DNA of 64,000 nucleotides. It comes from Sporosarcina sp. (GTDB taxonomy: Bacteria; Bacillota; Bacilli; Bacillales_A; Planococcaceae). The notes under the pieces are model-generated. The model was not told the origin of the DNA, did no database searches, and saw only the letters and a list, made by a program, of their open reading frames with translations. Location of the stretch: NCBI GenBank assembly GCA_026169375.1, contig JAPFCR010000035.1, positions 1 through 64,000 of the forward strand. Direction: 5' to 3'. Made by a program: the position numbers and the translations under genes. Numbering within the stretch: the stretch's first letter is position 1; each line of letters begins with the position of its first letter. Positions 46,679 through 56,578 of this stretch are shown here, piece by piece.

Positions 46679-47377
46679 TTATTGTTTAATGCCGATGTGT
46701 CCCGCTGCTGCTCCGCCACTATACGACTTATAAGAAACACCTTCAAAACCTGCATCGACAAACATTTGTGCAAGTTCTTTCATCCCTGGAAAAGAATCCG
46801 TAGACTCTTGTAACCAAGAGTATTCTTCATAGCTTTTTGCAAATACTTTTCCAAGAAGTGGCATAATGACCTTAAAATAAAATCGAAATAATTGTTTATA
46901 ACCTAGCAGTTCCGGATGCGATGTGTCTATACATGCAACTAGACCACCAGGCTTTACAACTCGATACATTTCTTTTAACACAGTTTCGTAATTTGGAACA
47001 TTCCTTAAGCCAAAACCAATTGTTACATAGTCAAATGTATTGTCTTCAAATGGTAAGTCCATTGCATTCCCGTGAATAAGCTCGACATTGTCATAATGAG
47101 CAACTTTCGGTTTTCCTGCTTCTAACATGCTTTCGCTAAAATCCAGTCCTGTCACATGACCTTCTTGTCCTACCTCATTTGCAAGAGCAATGGTCCAATC
47201 AGCAGTTCCACAGCAAACATCGAGTGCCGTTGTTCCTTCTTCGACAGCCATTTTAAGCATCATATCATCGCGCCATTTTTTATGTTGATTAAAACTAATG
47301 ACAGAATTCATTTTATCGTAGTCATCTGAAATTTTTTCGAATACATTATGAACTTTTTGTTCTTTTGAAAGCGCCAA
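46679..47377 (-). CDS. menG: Demethylmenaquinone methyltransferase
   Basis: A 232-residue SAM-dependent C-methyltransferase that makes menaquinone from demethylmenaquinone, the last step of the pathway. UbiE/MenG motifs are [31 protein letters not shown] and [10 protein letters not shown]. The start is a TTG with GAGGT 7 bases upstream. It lies between hepS and hepT, the gerC arrangement of B. subtilis. Confidence 0.96.
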   Translation of the reverse strand: MALSKEQKVHNVFEKISDDYDKMNSVISFNQHKKWRDDMMLKMAVEEGTTALDVCCGTADWTIALANEVGQEGHVTGLDFSESMLEAGKPKVAHYDNVELIHGNAMDLPFEDNTFDYVTIGFGLRNVPNYETVLKEMYRVVKPGGLVACIDTSHPELLGYKQLFRFYFKVIMPLLGKVFAKSYEEYSWLQESTDSFPGMKELAQMFVDAGFEGVSYKSYSGGAAAGHIGIKQ

Positions 47378-47395
47378 AATTCTGACCTCATTTCT

Positions 47396-48121
47396 TCAAA
47401 TCGTCTTGCCAAGAAGAGGCGTTGTCATTTCTCTTATCTCTTCTATGAGATGCGGTGCGAGAAAATCCGCCTCCGTTATTGCTTGCTCTAATTCAGCCCT
47501 TAATGGTTGTAAAACTTCCGCCGAATATTCACTGCGTAACATCCATTCATCTGCTGTATCTACTGTTTCTTTTTCTTCGGCTATTAACGATACAAGCGGA
47601 AGGGTAGCCTTCGTAAGCGGCACATATTTCTCATAACCAAATGATTGTAAAAATTGAACAACACAATCCGACTGAATACTTTGTATCGATTTTATATAAT
47701 CATTCTTTTTCATATTCGTATTTGCATGAAATTCTGTTTTTATTTCATTAATTCGACCAATTGTACTCGAAAGCACATGAATAAATTCGAAATTCGAAAT
47801 CGTGGCGATTAATTGATAATAAATCCCACTTAAATAATCTCCAGAAAGCACTTTTAATTGTTGATCTGTTGTTGTCACATTATAAACATCAACTTCATCA
47901 TGTGCATCAAATGCTTTATAAACAGCACCGACTGCAATTGCAGCCGTATGCGTGGATGATGTCCATTCTTCCCCATTTAACTTAGGCAGGAGAAGAAACA
48001 ATAAAGTTTGCTTATTTAGTTTCGGCTGTCCAATATCTCGATTAAGTATTGGATGGTAAACACTACGATTAAAATCAGCAATAAATTGTTCAATTTGTGC
48101 GTTACTATTTTGTCTTCCCAT
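47396..48121 (-). CDS. hepS: Heptaprenyl diphosphate synthase component I
   Basis: The 241-residue non-catalytic subunit that sets chain length with HepT. It is less conserved than its partner; position before menG and the HEPPP-synthase-like stretch TLLFLLLPKLNG..HTAAIAVGAVYKAFDAHDEV support the call. The ATG at 48121 is 8 bases from GGAG; the frame continues to 48154. Confidence 0.85.
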   Translation of the reverse strand: MGRQNSNAQIEQFIADFNRSVYHPILNRDIGQPKLNKQTLLFLLLPKLNGEEWTSSTHTAAIAVGAVYKAFDAHDEVDVYNVTTTDQQLKVLSGDYLSGIYYQLIATISNFEFIHVLSSTIGRINEIKTEFHANTNMKKNDYIKSIQSIQSDCVVQFLQSFGYEKYVPLTKATLPLVSLIAEEKETVDTADEWMLRSEYSAEVLQPLRAELEQAITEADFLAPHLIEEIREMTTPLLGKTI

Positions 48122-48169
48122 CACCGAATCTCCATTCAAGTACATCTTAAACACTTTTCTAGTATACCT

Positions 48170-48391
48170 TTATTTCTTACTTTCGCTCTTAACCATTCCA
48201 TTCGCTGTATGTATTTCTGCTTCTCCGCGAACTTTCATAGCAGAAGTATGATCTGTAAATTGCGCGACAAGTACTTCGCCACTGTCCAACTTTTCTGTAT
48301 GATGAAATTTTGTATCGTTCCCACGCGTTAATCCGCTAACATTTACACCATCTTCTGTTGCTTTAATAACGATATAATCAGATTTTACCAT
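48170..48391 (-). CDS. mtrB: trp RNA-binding attenuation protein (TRAP)
   Basis: A 73-residue protein that forms an 11-subunit ring, binds tryptophan, and wraps trp leader RNA at GAG/UAG repeats. The sequence [21 protein letters not shown] and [19 protein letters not shown] is clearly TRAP, with the RNA-contacting Lys and Arg (KVRGEAEI). AGGAG lies 10 bases before the ATG. It is downstream of folE, the mtrAB pair, but the usual target genes trpEDCFBA are not in this window. Confidence 0.95.
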   Translation of the reverse strand: MVKSDYIVIKATEDGVNVSGLTRGNDTKFHHTEKLDSGEVLVAQFTDHTSAMKVRGEAEIHTANGMVKSESKK

Positions 48392-48487
48392 CGCATTTTA
48401 GCTCCTATCTTTTCATGAGACAATCATATCATAAAAAAGGCAGAATAAGCAAAAAGAGTCTTGTATCCTTAACAGTTTTAAAGCATG

Positions 48488-49054
48488 TTACATTTTAATC
48501 ATGGATAAAATTTCTGATCGTTTAATATCGTCTTGCTCATACACGCCTCTCGCAACTGTCGTCATCGTTTTAGCCCCTGGTTTACGGATTCCACGCATAG
48601 TCATGCACATATGTTCTGCTTCAATGATGACATAAACCCCTATCGGATTTAACATGTCCATCATCGCATCAGCTACCGTTGAAGTAATACGCTCTTGTAG
48701 TTGCGGGCGTCTCGCAGTCGTTTCGACAGCTCTCGCTAATTTACTCAGTCCCGCTACAACCCCGTCACGCGGAATATACGCAATATGTGCATGGCCAACA
48801 AATGGGACTAAATGGTGCTCACACATCGAATGAAAAGGGATGTCTTTTACTAAAACGACTTCATTATGATTTTCGTGAAATACTGTTTCAAAATATTGTT
48901 TTGGATCTTCATGTAATCCTTCAAAAACTTCCGCGTACATTTTCGCAACGCGTTTAGGTGTATCTAAAAGCCCTTCACGTGATGGGTCTTCCCCAATCGC
49001 TTCAAGGATCATTGTGACAGCTTGTTCCATTTTTTTATAATCAACTTCATGCAT
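48488..49054 (-). CDS. folE: GTP cyclohydrolase I
   Basis: A 188-residue zinc enzyme that opens GTP to 7,8-dihydroneopterin triphosphate for folate. Marks are [12 protein letters not shown] (zinc Cys and His), [22 protein letters not shown] and [11 protein letters not shown] (zinc Cys). It is called mtrA in the B. subtilis mtrAB operon. The ATG at 49054 is 9 bases from GGAGG; the frame runs to 49072. Confidence 0.97.
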   Translation of the reverse strand: MHEVDYKKMEQAVTMILEAIGEDPSREGLLDTPKRVAKMYAEVFEGLHEDPKQYFETVFHENHNEVVLVKDIPFHSMCEHHLVPFVGHAHIAYIPRDGVVAGLSKLARAVETTARRPQLQERITSTVADAMMDMLNPIGVYVIIEAEHMCMTMRGIRKPGAKTMTTVARGVYEQDDIKRSEILSMIKM

Positions 49055-49071
49055 TTTCCAAATCCTCCTCA

Positions 49072-49350
49072 ATCAATAAAACAATCAATTACGCCTCGGT
49101 GTGATTATGTCCAAATTTTTTAGACGTGAAGCCTATATAATGCAGGATATGCAACCGTTGCCAATCAAACACCGAAAGGCTCGACTTGCCGTATTTCTAT
49201 ATTTTCAATCAATAAAGGCATTTTTCAAAACGCGGCGATCTTAGGTTACCTTTTTTAACATCTGAGTTTAGCTAGAGCTTTAACGCCTGCCTAACAATCG
49301 AACATTCGCAAGTCTACTACCACTTACAGAAGTAGGCGTCTCTCACTAAA
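49072..49350. repeat. Hairpin-rich dispersed repeat, copy B (diverged)
   Basis: It starts ACAATCAATTACGCCTCGGT and then GTGATT, matching the start of copy A at 24336. It ends with CTACCACTTACAGAAGTAGG, which matches the end hairpin of copy A. The middle differs. It fills most of the gap between hbs and folE, and no gene is visible there. Confidence 0.5.
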
Positions 49351-49465
49351 ATCAGATAAAATATATACCTTCAGAAATAGTAGCACATTCGCCCGTATCC
49401 GTACAGTTCATGTGCTTATTTACCCAATATTTCATAATCATTATGTAGATACATCTTTCAAAGTA

Positions 49466-49517
49466 AAAGGAGCTTGTCCATGAATCGTAAGTTCAGATTC
49501 AACAGACAAGCCCCTAT
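49466..49517 (-). terminator. hbs terminator
   Basis: AGGAGCTTGTC (49468-49478) pairs with GACAAGCCCCT (49505-49515), with an inner stem GAATC/GATTC. TTTTACTTT follows on the minus strand. Confidence 0.75.
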
Positions 49518-49525
49518 GTAGCTTC

Positions 49526-49804
49526 TTATTCGCCTTTAACTGCGTCTCTAAGTGCTTTACCAGCTTTGAATGCAGGTACTTTACTTGCAGCAATATCAAT
49601 TTCTTTTCCTGTTTGTGGGTTACGTCCTTTACGTGCAGCACGCTCGCGAACTTCAAACGTTCCGAAACCGATTACCTGTACTTTATCACCTTTTGCTAAA
49701 GTATCTTGGATTGTTGCAAAAACTGCTTCAACAGCTGAAGTTGCATCTTTCTTAGAAAGATCAGTTGACTCTGCAACAGCGCTAATTAATTCTGATTTGT
49801 TCAT
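49526..49804 (-). CDS. hbs: DNA-binding protein HU
   Basis: A 92-residue nucleoid protein that bends DNA as a dimer. The N terminus [14 protein letters not shown] and the DNA-binding arm [20 protein letters not shown] are standard. The ATG at 49804 is 8 bases from AGGTGG; the longer frame to 49816 starts with GTG and overlaps that site. Confidence 0.97.
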   Translation of the reverse strand: MNKSELISAVAESTDLSKKDATSAVEAVFATIQDTLAKGDKVQVIGFGTFEVRERAARKGRNPQTGKEIDIAASKVPAFKAGKALRDAVKGE

Positions 49805-49850
49805 CCTATTCACCACCTCTCAAAGAGTCGTTGATATCAATACTGTAGAA

Positions 49851-49879
49851 AGAGTATCACATCGAAAAGCGTCATGCAA
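49851..49879 (-). promoter_or_regulatory. Candidate promoter of hbs
   Basis: TTGCAT (49879-49874), 17-base spacer and TACTCT (49856-49851) preceded by TGA, on the minus strand. The -10 is weak apart from the extension. The rest of the gap (49880-50040) is A+T-rich; I see no other defined element. Confidence 0.4.
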
Positions 49880-50039
49880 CAATATCTATGCACTTTTTTA
49901 AAAGATATTCTTAAGTTTATTTTTTGTAAAATGATAATTCCTTCAAAACTATTAAAAAACGCGTCATTGCAAGAACTTTCTAAACTTTAATATGTAATTT
50001 CCTTCACAAATTTAAGTATAATTCACCCGATAAACAAGC

Positions 50040-50094
50040 ATAAAAGACTATCCAATCGTCAAATATTTCGACGCATTATTGGATAGTCTTTTGC
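50040..50094 (-). terminator. spoIVA terminator
   Basis: Perfect arms AAAAGACTATCCAAT (50042-50056) and ATTGGATAGTCTTTT (50078-50092), with an inner CGTC/GACG. It lies about 35 bases past the spoIVA stop. Confidence 0.85.
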
Positions 50095-50127
50095 TTAGTT
50101 TATTCAATTGTTCTCACGATATACACT

Positions 50128-51606
50128 TCAAACGATAAATGTAATCATTCCTTTATTTCCATCATTCACCATTTGCTCTATCGTCTCTCTTAAACGTTTA
50201 CGTGCTCTATTAGGGACTGCATCTGTTTTGAATCTTATACTTTCCTTCATCACTTCATGCAGTGCAGTTCCAAATAATTGGGTTTCCCATAATGCTTCTC
50301 GGTCATTTAAATAAGCGTCTTTTAAGTCTTGAAGTAAATGATGACTATGGAATTCTGAACCGATTAACGGAGAAAATTCAGCTTCCATATCCACGCGTAT
50401 CATATGAATCGACGGGGCTTTGGCTTTCATACGTACACCGAAAAAGTTGTTTTCTTTGATGAGTTCAGGCGGTGTTGGATTGAAGTCTTCAATCACCGGA
50501 AGCGCAACACCATAGCCCTCTGTCTTCGCCTTTTCAATCGCTTCAGCATACATATTATATGATTTCTTCGCTTTAGATGCTTCTTGTACGAAGAGTAGCC
50601 AATCTTTTTTCGTTCCGATTTCTTGCCCCATAATATCTTCACATACTTCTTTAAACGCGCGCTCATCCATTTCAATTTGAATCGACGCTTTCCCTTGTCC
50701 GGCATCGACTTCTACGACTTCTGCGGATTGAACGTATTTTTCATCTTCTAACTTTTCAGCGAGCTCTTGAATTTTTCGTATTTTTGAAGCTTCTAAGAAA
50801 CCTTCACTGATCACTGTATCGATTGAATGATTGAGTTCGTGTCCACTTCCAAGTACATCCATCCAATCAGGTTTTTGTAATTCAATCTCTGATATTGGAA
50901 ATTCATACAAAGCTTCTTTTAAAATTAATTGAATTTCCTGGGCATTTAATTGATCAGCACTGATCGCAATCACCGGAACTGAATATTTCTCATGCAATTC
51001 TTCTTTCAGTGCGACTGTTTTTTCATGTGCTGGCATTTTAGAATTGAGCACAATGACAAAAGGTTTCCCAATATCTTGCAGCTTCCCTACAATTTCTTCT
51101 TCAGCTACTTCTGCGGCTGACCTCGGAATATTGTTTACAGTACCATCCGTCGTCACTAAAATACCGATTGTAGAATGATCTCGAATGACTTTATCGGTAC
51201 CAATGCGTGCTGCCTCTTCAAAAGGGACTGGTTCATTATGCCATGGTGTATGCACATATTTAGGCCCGTCTTCATCTTCGTAACCTTTGACACCATCAAT
51301 CACATACCCTACACAATCAGCAAGGCGGATTTGAAACTGTAGTTCGCCATCTCCAACAGCTACAGAAGTTCCTTGCGCCGGCACAAACTTTGGTTCAGCT
51401 GTCATAATTACAGAACCTGGTGAGCTTTGAGGAAGTTCGTCTTGAGCGCGGATTTTATCTGTCTCATCTGTCATGTTCGGAATCACGACTTCTTCCATCA
51501 CTCTTTTTACAAATGTAGACTTCCCTACACGAACGGGTCCTACAACACCAATATAAATATCACCATCTGTTCGTCTCGCTAAATTTTCATATAAGTTTTC
51601 TTTCAT
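50128..51606 (-). CDS. spoIVA: Stage IV sporulation protein A, spore coat ATPase
   Basis: A 492-residue cytoskeletal ATPase that polymerises on the forespore surface and forms the base of the spore coat. The Walker A motif GPVRVGKST is at about 23-31, and the TRAFAC-like region with SAEVAEEEIVGKL follows. The C-terminal part anchors it to SpoVM at the membrane. This gene alone marks the organism as a spore former. GGAGGACG precedes the ATG. Expression in the mother cell is expected (sigma E). Confidence 0.97.
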   Translation of the reverse strand: MKENLYENLARRTDGDIYIGVVGPVRVGKSTFVKRVMEEVVIPNMTDETDKIRAQDELPQSSPGSVIMTAEPKFVPAQGTSVAVGDGELQFQIRLADCVGYVIDGVKGYEDEDGPKYVHTPWHNEPVPFEEAARIGTDKVIRDHSTIGILVTTDGTVNNIPRSAAEVAEEEIVGKLQDIGKPFVIVLNSKMPAHEKTVALKEELHEKYSVPVIAISADQLNAQEIQLILKEALYEFPISEIELQKPDWMDVLGSGHELNHSIDTVISEGFLEASKIRKIQELAEKLEDEKYVQSAEVVEVDAGQGKASIQIEMDERAFKEVCEDIMGQEIGTKKDWLLFVQEASKAKKSYNMYAEAIEKAKTEGYGVALPVIEDFNPTPPELIKENNFFGVRMKAKAPSIHMIRVDMEAEFSPLIGSEFHSHHLLQDLKDAYLNDREALWETQLFGTALHEVMKESIRFKTDAVPNRARKRLRETIEQMVNDGNKGMITFIV

Positions 51607-51630
51607 TTTCGTCCTCCTTTTCTCTTTACT

Positions 51631-51659
51631 AGTTTATGTAATAGAAAAACGTTTCATGC
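51631..51659 (-). promoter_or_regulatory. Candidate sigma-E promoter of spoIVA
   Basis: On the minus strand GCATGAA (51659-51653), a 14-base spacer and CATAAACT (51638-51631) resemble the sigma-E consensus (GHATATT, 14, CATACAHT). The -35 lies inside an arm of the terminator at 51646-51677. Confidence 0.4.
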
Positions 51660-51680
51660 AAGAGCATGAAACGTTTTCTT
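51644..51680. terminator. Terminator between yphF and spoIVA
   Basis: Perfect 14-base arms AAAACGTTTCATGC (51646-51659) and GCATGAAACGTTTT (51664-51677) with a 4-base loop. T-rich runs follow on both strands. Confidence 0.85.
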
Positions 51681-51725
51681 ATTTTATTTAATTTTGTATC
51701 AAAATGAGTTAATTTCGCTACTTCA

Positions 51726-52442
51726 TTATCTTGACATAAAAACAGGTTCATTTTGCTCATTTACTGTGTAAGGTAAGGAATACGCTGGCACGACATTCGA
51801 ACGTTCTTCTAACAGGAATCGAATGTCTTCCCCTTCTTCGATGTCTGGATTCTCTTCCGATAAAATGCGATTTAAATCAATCGAATAATCGATATAAAAT
51901 TTTCCGTCCCCACCCACTACAAGTGGCAAATGTGATTCAGAGTAAGGACTCTCAAGCATTAACGGTTCTTTATAACCTAAAGCTTTAAAGTCAACCTCAT
52001 AAACTCCTTTTCCAACTTCTTCTTTAAAAGGAGTTTGTCCACTGTTCATTGTTTTACGCAAATTTAAATCACGAATCATTTCAGCTGCACGTAAATCAAC
52101 GACTTTTACAGTTGGATTTTCTTCAACATCTCTTAATACGTATTGGAAAATCCCGCTTTTCTCATAAGCACTTGACGGAATTCTATCCGTATATTCAGGT
52201 ACGATTTGTGAAAATTCAATCGGATATTTAATGTATTGATCTGTATCACTTTCTTTTGTTTTAATCGGTAATACCCCGGTATCTGCTTGATACGCATCTA
52301 CAGCGCTTTGTATCGCTTCGATATGTTCTTCATAAGGAATCTTACCTTGACCTTCATCTTCCCCTGGATACAAACAACCTGCCAGGAAAATTGTCATTGT
52401 TAAAAGTAACACAGTCTTTATTCTTTTCATTGAAAACTTCAT
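51726..52442 (-). CDS. yphF: YphF-like lipoprotein
   Basis: A 238-residue lipoprotein with an N-terminal signal and lipobox FLAGC (Cys about 23), so it should be anchored on the outer side of the membrane. The family has no known function. The ATG overlaps the yphE stop (ATGA), with AGGAGG 6 bases upstream, so the two are coupled. The place between gpsA and spoIVA matches B. subtilis. Confidence 0.82.
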   Translation of the reverse strand: MKFSMKRIKTVLLLTMTIFLAGCLYPGEDEGQGKIPYEEHIEAIQSAVDAYQADTGVLPIKTKESDTDQYIKYPIEFSQIVPEYTDRIPSSAYEKSGIFQYVLRDVEENPTVKVVDLRAAEMIRDLNLRKTMNSGQTPFKEEVGKGVYEVDFKALGYKEPLMLESPYSESHLPLVVGGDGKFYIDYSIDLNRILSEENPDIEEGEDIRFLLEERSNVVPAYSLPYTVNEQNEPVFMSR

Positions 52443-52645
52443 GCTACGCCTCCTGATGGACCACTAAACACGAGGTATATCATCGCAAGAAAACAAAATA
52501 ATAATAGTACATAGGCTACAGTTGCTGATCCAAATTTCATTAATTTATTTTTCAATTTATGTCTACTTAAATAAATCAGCCCCATTGAAACGAACATAAA
52601 ACCCATCGCATAAAATGACAACCACATTTTATCGAGTGGCGACAT
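52439..52645 (-). CDS. yphE: DUF2768 small membrane protein YphE
   Basis: A 68-residue protein with two membrane helices (about 6-26, LSFYAMGFMFVSMGLIYL, and 40-60, VAYVLLLFCFLAMIYLVF). It is YphE-like by sequence and position; the function is unknown. GAAGGTGG precedes the ATG. Confidence 0.8.
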   Translation of the reverse strand: MSPLDKMWLSFYAMGFMFVSMGLIYLSRHKLKNKLMKFGSATVAYVLLLFCFLAMIYLVFSGPSGGVA

Positions 52646-52791
52646 AATAAATCCACCTTCCTATTCTGTTCAATCAATTCTACTTATGAATTGATTCATT
52701 CTTTTCCCTGTTTATTTTAACATAAAAATGTTAATTCTTCTGCTGAATCCATTATATTAGTATCTATTTTCATGTAAAGCTTATAATCAAC

Positions 52792-53814
52792 TTATTTCAT
52801 ACCAAACAAATCATCCACTTCTTGCTTTTTCATCCGGCTCATCAGTTGATCGACGGCTACTTTCGGTGAAACATCTTCAAATAAAATAGCATACAATGCT
52901 TCTGTTAACGGCATTGTCACATCATATTTTTGAGAAAGTTGATAAGCTGCTTTCGTTGTACGAACGCCTTCAATAACCATTCCCATACCTTCAGTTACTT
53001 CTTCTAGCGTTTTTCCTTGACCGAGCATATTCCCTGCTTTCCAGTTACGCGAATGAACACTCGTGCAAGTAACAATTAAGTCGCCCAAACCGGTTAACCC
53101 CGAAAATGTGAGTGGATTTGCACCCATCTTCACACCTAATCTTGAAATTTCTGCAAGGCCACGTGTAATGAGTGCAGCCTTCGCATTATCACCGTAAGCT
53201 AAACCATCTGAAATGCCTGCTGCGAGTGCAATGACGTTTTTTAAAGCGGCTCCGATTTCAACGCCAATCATATCCATATTCGTGTAAACACGGAAATACT
53301 GACTCATAAAAAGATCTTGAATTTCTTTTGCAGCTTTTTCATCTTCTGCTGCTGCTGTGACCGTTGTCGGATGTCTTTTAACTACCTCTTCCGCATGACT
53401 CGGACCCGATAACACAACGATGCCACGTCGTTTTTCAGCATCAATTTCTTCAGCGATCATTTCTGAAATTCGTTTATGTGAATCAGGTTCAATGCCTTTA
53501 GAAACATGAACAAAAAGTTTGTCCTCCGTTAATAACTCATTCACATCATGACTAATTATGCGAATGGCTTTCGTTGGGACAGCGATAACTAATACCTCCC
53601 CATGTGCGACCGCTTCTTCTAATGAAGCGGTCGCTTTTAAGTTTGTTGGTAAAGTTGCTTTTGCTAAATAGGCTTCATTCGTTTTTTGTTTATTAATTTC
53701 TTCCACTTGTTCGGGTCGTCTTGCCCAAAGTAAACAATCATGTCCATTTTCCGCCAATACAAAAGCAATCGCCGTTCCCCAGCTTCCAGCGCCAATAACA
53801 GATACTTTTTTCAT
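52792..53814 (-). CDS. gpsA: NAD(P)-dependent glycerol-3-phosphate dehydrogenase
   Basis: A 340-residue enzyme that makes sn-glycerol 3-phosphate for phospholipids. The Rossmann loop GAGSWGTA is at about 8-15; [29 protein letters not shown] (catalytic Lys) and [11 protein letters not shown] follow. AAAGGATG precedes the ATG. It follows der by about 30 bases. Confidence 0.96.
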   Translation of the reverse strand: MKKVSVIGAGSWGTAIAFVLAENGHDCLLWARRPEQVEEINKQKTNEAYLAKATLPTNLKATASLEEAVAHGEVLVIAVPTKAIRIISHDVNELLTEDKLFVHVSKGIEPDSHKRISEMIAEEIDAEKRRGIVVLSGPSHAEEVVKRHPTTVTAAAEDEKAAKEIQDLFMSQYFRVYTNMDMIGVEIGAALKNVIALAAGISDGLAYGDNAKAALITRGLAEISRLGVKMGANPLTFSGLTGLGDLIVTCTSVHSRNWKAGNMLGQGKTLEEVTEGMGMVIEGVRTTKAAYQLSQKYDVTMPLTEALYAILFEDVSPKVAVDQLMSRMKKQEVDDLFGMK

Positions 53815-53845
53815 GCAAATTCATCCTTTCTAAAAAAATCGTCTA

Positions 53846-55156
53846 TTACGTTCTCGCTCGCGTAATCAAGTGAATAGGTGTTCCTTCAAAACCAAATGCC
53901 TCGCGCAAACGATTTCGTAAAAAGCGTTCGTAAGAGAAGTGCATTAACTCTGGATCGTTCGCAAATATAACAAATGTCGGTGGTTTCACAGAGACTTGCG
54001 TCGTATAATAAACGCGTAATCGTCTTCCTTTATCCGTCGGTGTTGGATTTCGTGCAATTGCATCTTCAATCACTTCGTTTAACACGCTTGACTGGATTCG
54101 TTTCGCATGGTTATCACTTATTAAACGAATACTGTCAAACAAGCTATTCACACGTTGCTTCGTTTTTGCTGAAACAAAAGCGATCGGTGCGTAATCTAAA
54201 AACATAAAGCCGTCTCGGATTTTCGCGGTAAACTCATTCATTGTATGGTTGTCTTTTTCAATCGCATCCCATTTGTTTACAACAAACATAACACCTTTTC
54301 CTGCTTCTTCCGCGTAACCCGCTATACGCTTGTCTTGTTCACGTATGCCTTCTTCACCATTAATAACGATTAAGACAACATCCGAACGATCAATTGCTTT
54401 TAACGCGCGTAAAACGCTATACTTCTCAGTTGTCTCATATACTTTTCCTTTTTTACGCATCCCTGCCGTGTCAATAATTTTATATTTTTGACCTTCATAA
54501 GTATATGGCGTGTCAATCGCATCTCGTGTCGTTCCGGCAACGTCACTTACAATAACACGTTCTTCTCTTAATAACGCATTCACAAGTGAGGATTTTCCAA
54601 CATTTGGGCGTCCAATTAATGAAAAGTGAATGACGTCATCTTCTCGTTTTTCACTTTCATCTTTAGGAAACTCTTCTGCAACAGCATCCAGTAAATCTCC
54701 AAGTCCAAGTCCATGGGAACCAGAAATTGGATACGGATCGCCAAATCCTAAGGAATAGAAATCATATATCATATCTCTCATATCCGGGTTGTCGATTTTA
54801 TTCACAGCCAATACAACCGGTTTATTTGAGCGGTATAAAATGCTTGCCACTTGTTCATCTGCATCCGTAACGCCATCTCTTCCATTAACTAAAAAGATAA
54901 TAACGTCTGCTTCTTCAATTGCAATTTCTGCTTGTAATCGAATTTGATCTAGAAATGGCTCATCGCCCATTTCAATTCCGCCTGTGTCAATCATATTAAA
55001 ATCATGTGTTAACCATTCGGCTGAGCTATAAATCCGGTCACGTGTTACACCAGGTATATCCTCAACAATTGAGATTCTTTCTCCAACAATTCGGTTAAAT
55101 ATTGTAGACTTCCCGACATTTGGTCGTCCTACAATCGCTACAGTTGGTTTTGTCAT
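53846..55156 (-). CDS. der: Ribosome biogenesis GTPase Der (EngA)
   Basis: A 436-residue GTPase with two tandem G domains and a KH-like C-terminal domain, needed for 50S subunit assembly. G1 motifs GRPNVGKST (about 10-18) and GRPNVGKSS (about 185), G3 motifs DTGGIE and DTAGMR, and G4 motifs NKID and NKWD are visible. In B. subtilis an unrelated pair of genes lies between der and the S1 gene; here they are neighbours. Confidence 0.97.
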   Translation of the reverse strand: MTKPTVAIVGRPNVGKSTIFNRIVGERISIVEDIPGVTRDRIYSSAEWLTHDFNMIDTGGIEMGDEPFLDQIRLQAEIAIEEADVIIFLVNGRDGVTDADEQVASILYRSNKPVVLAVNKIDNPDMRDMIYDFYSLGFGDPYPISGSHGLGLGDLLDAVAEEFPKDESEKREDDVIHFSLIGRPNVGKSSLVNALLREERVIVSDVAGTTRDAIDTPYTYEGQKYKIIDTAGMRKKGKVYETTEKYSVLRALKAIDRSDVVLIVINGEEGIREQDKRIAGYAEEAGKGVMFVVNKWDAIEKDNHTMNEFTAKIRDGFMFLDYAPIAFVSAKTKQRVNSLFDSIRLISDNHAKRIQSSVLNEVIEDAIARNPTPTDKGRRLRVYYTTQVSVKPPTFVIFANDPELMHFSYERFLRNRLREAFGFEGTPIHLITRART

Positions 55157-55199
55157 TTTTCAAAACATCCTTCCAGATTATCTTCTATTAGTATACACA

Positions 55200-55244
55200 A
55201 AAAAAGATGATGATGCCCGTAAGAGCACCATCACCGCATCTTGT
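55200..55244 (-). terminator. Terminator after the S1-like gene
   Basis: AAGATGATGATGCCC (55203-55217) pairs with GAGCACCATCACCGCATCTT (55223-55242), with two small mismatches. A run of seven T follows on the minus strand. It separates ypfD from der. Confidence 0.75.
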
Positions 55245-55357
55245 TATGAAAGTCTTTCTATGGTTCGTTGTTTTATTCACTTAACGATATTGGAAAATTT
55301 AATTCGAAACCAAGCTTATTCGTAAAACGAACCTCTTTCACATCGCTGTTTTCAAAT

Positions 55358-56500
55358 TTACTCAGTAAACTTTTTCAACTGATCGCCGATGACATCGCCC
55401 ATCGAAAAGCCTTGCGTTTCTTCAGGCATCTCATAATTATCATAAGCCGGTTCAGCTTCTTTTTCTATTAAATCCTTAATACTTAATGACAGTCGCTCAT
55501 CTCCTGGATTCACTTCAAGCACTTTCACTTGTACCGTTTCACCTTCTGTTAAGACTTCATTTGGTGTACCGATATGTTCATGTGCAATACGTGAAATATG
55601 AACAAGCCCTTCCACACCAGGGAACACTTCTACAAATGCACCGTAAGCGACTAAACGTTTAACCGTTCCTTCTAATACAGAACCTTTTGGCGCTTTTTCT
55701 TCAATGTTTTCCCATGGTCCAGGTAATGTTTCTTTGATCGATAATGAGATACGCTCCGCTTCACGATCGACCGAAAGAACTTTCACTTGTACTGTATCGC
55801 CTTCAGATACAACATCTGATACTTTGTCCACATGCGCATGCGATAATTGTGAAATGTGTACGAGACCGTCTACGCCGCCAATATCGACAAACGCACCGAA
55901 TGCCGCAAGACGCTGTACAGTACCTTCTAATACTTGACCTTCTTCAAGGGTTTCTAATACTTCACCTTTTTTCGCTGCTTTTTCTTCTTCTAAAACAGCA
56001 CGGTGAGATAAGATCAGACGGTTTTTCTCTTTGTCCATTTCTACAATTTTAAACTGCATTTCTCTTCCTTTGTAGTCTTCAAAAGATTCTACAAAATGAT
56101 CTTCAACGAGAGATGCCGGAATAAACCCTCTAACACCTAAATCAACGACAAGACCGCCTTTTACAACGTCTTTGATTTCAGTTTCAATTGTTTCTTTTTC
56201 ATTAAATTTCTCTTCTAATGCGTCCCATGCATCTTCCGCGTCTACTTGACGTTTTGAAAGTACATAGTTCTCTTCTTCAGTTTTAATAATCTTCAGTTCA
56301 AGTTCTTCACCTTCAGATACAACATCTGAAGCTTTTTCAATATGCAAGCTTGATACTTCACTAATTGGAATCACACCATCAAATGGCGCTCCAGGAATCT
56401 CGACCGTTACAGATTTATCTTCGATTTTAACAACTTTTCCCGTTACACGGTCACCTTCGTTAAATTCTTTTTGCATTTCAATATTGATATCCTCTGACAT
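55358..56500 (-). CDS. ypfD: S1-domain RNA-binding protein (YpfD, RpsA-like)
   Basis: A 380-residue protein with four S1 RNA-binding domains at about 16-84, 102-167, 188-257 and 274-342. Each shows the G-x-V-x2...G-x-V-x-I pattern, for example [17 protein letters not shown] and [23 protein letters not shown]. Gram-positive members are shorter than E. coli S1 and are not strictly needed for translation. The ATG at 56500 has GGAGGAGG 7 bases upstream; the frame continues to 56554. Confidence 0.93.
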   Translation of the reverse strand: MSEDINIEMQKEFNEGDRVTGKVVKIEDKSVTVEIPGAPFDGVIPISEVSSLHIEKASDVVSEGEELELKIIKTEEENYVLSKRQVDAEDAWDALEEKFNEKETIETEIKDVVKGGLVVDLGVRGFIPASLVEDHFVESFEDYKGREMQFKIVEMDKEKNRLILSHRAVLEEEKAAKKGEVLETLEEGQVLEGTVQRLAAFGAFVDIGGVDGLVHISQLSHAHVDKVSDVVSEGDTVQVKVLSVDREAERISLSIKETLPGPWENIEEKAPKGSVLEGTVKRLVAYGAFVEVFPGVEGLVHISRIAHEHIGTPNEVLTEGETVQVKVLEVNPGDERLSLSIKDLIEKEAEPAYDNYEMPEETQGFSMGDVIGDQLKKFTE

Positions 56501-56578
56501 ATGTAGTCCTCCTCCATAGAAACTCCTAATTATATAATATGCGAATTGCTCCATAAAGACAAAAAATTGAACTTATTT

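Noticed and set aside
49441..49656. 71-codon open frame overlapping the end of hbs
   Set aside because: It is the hbs gene read in another frame plus its terminator, without its own start signals.
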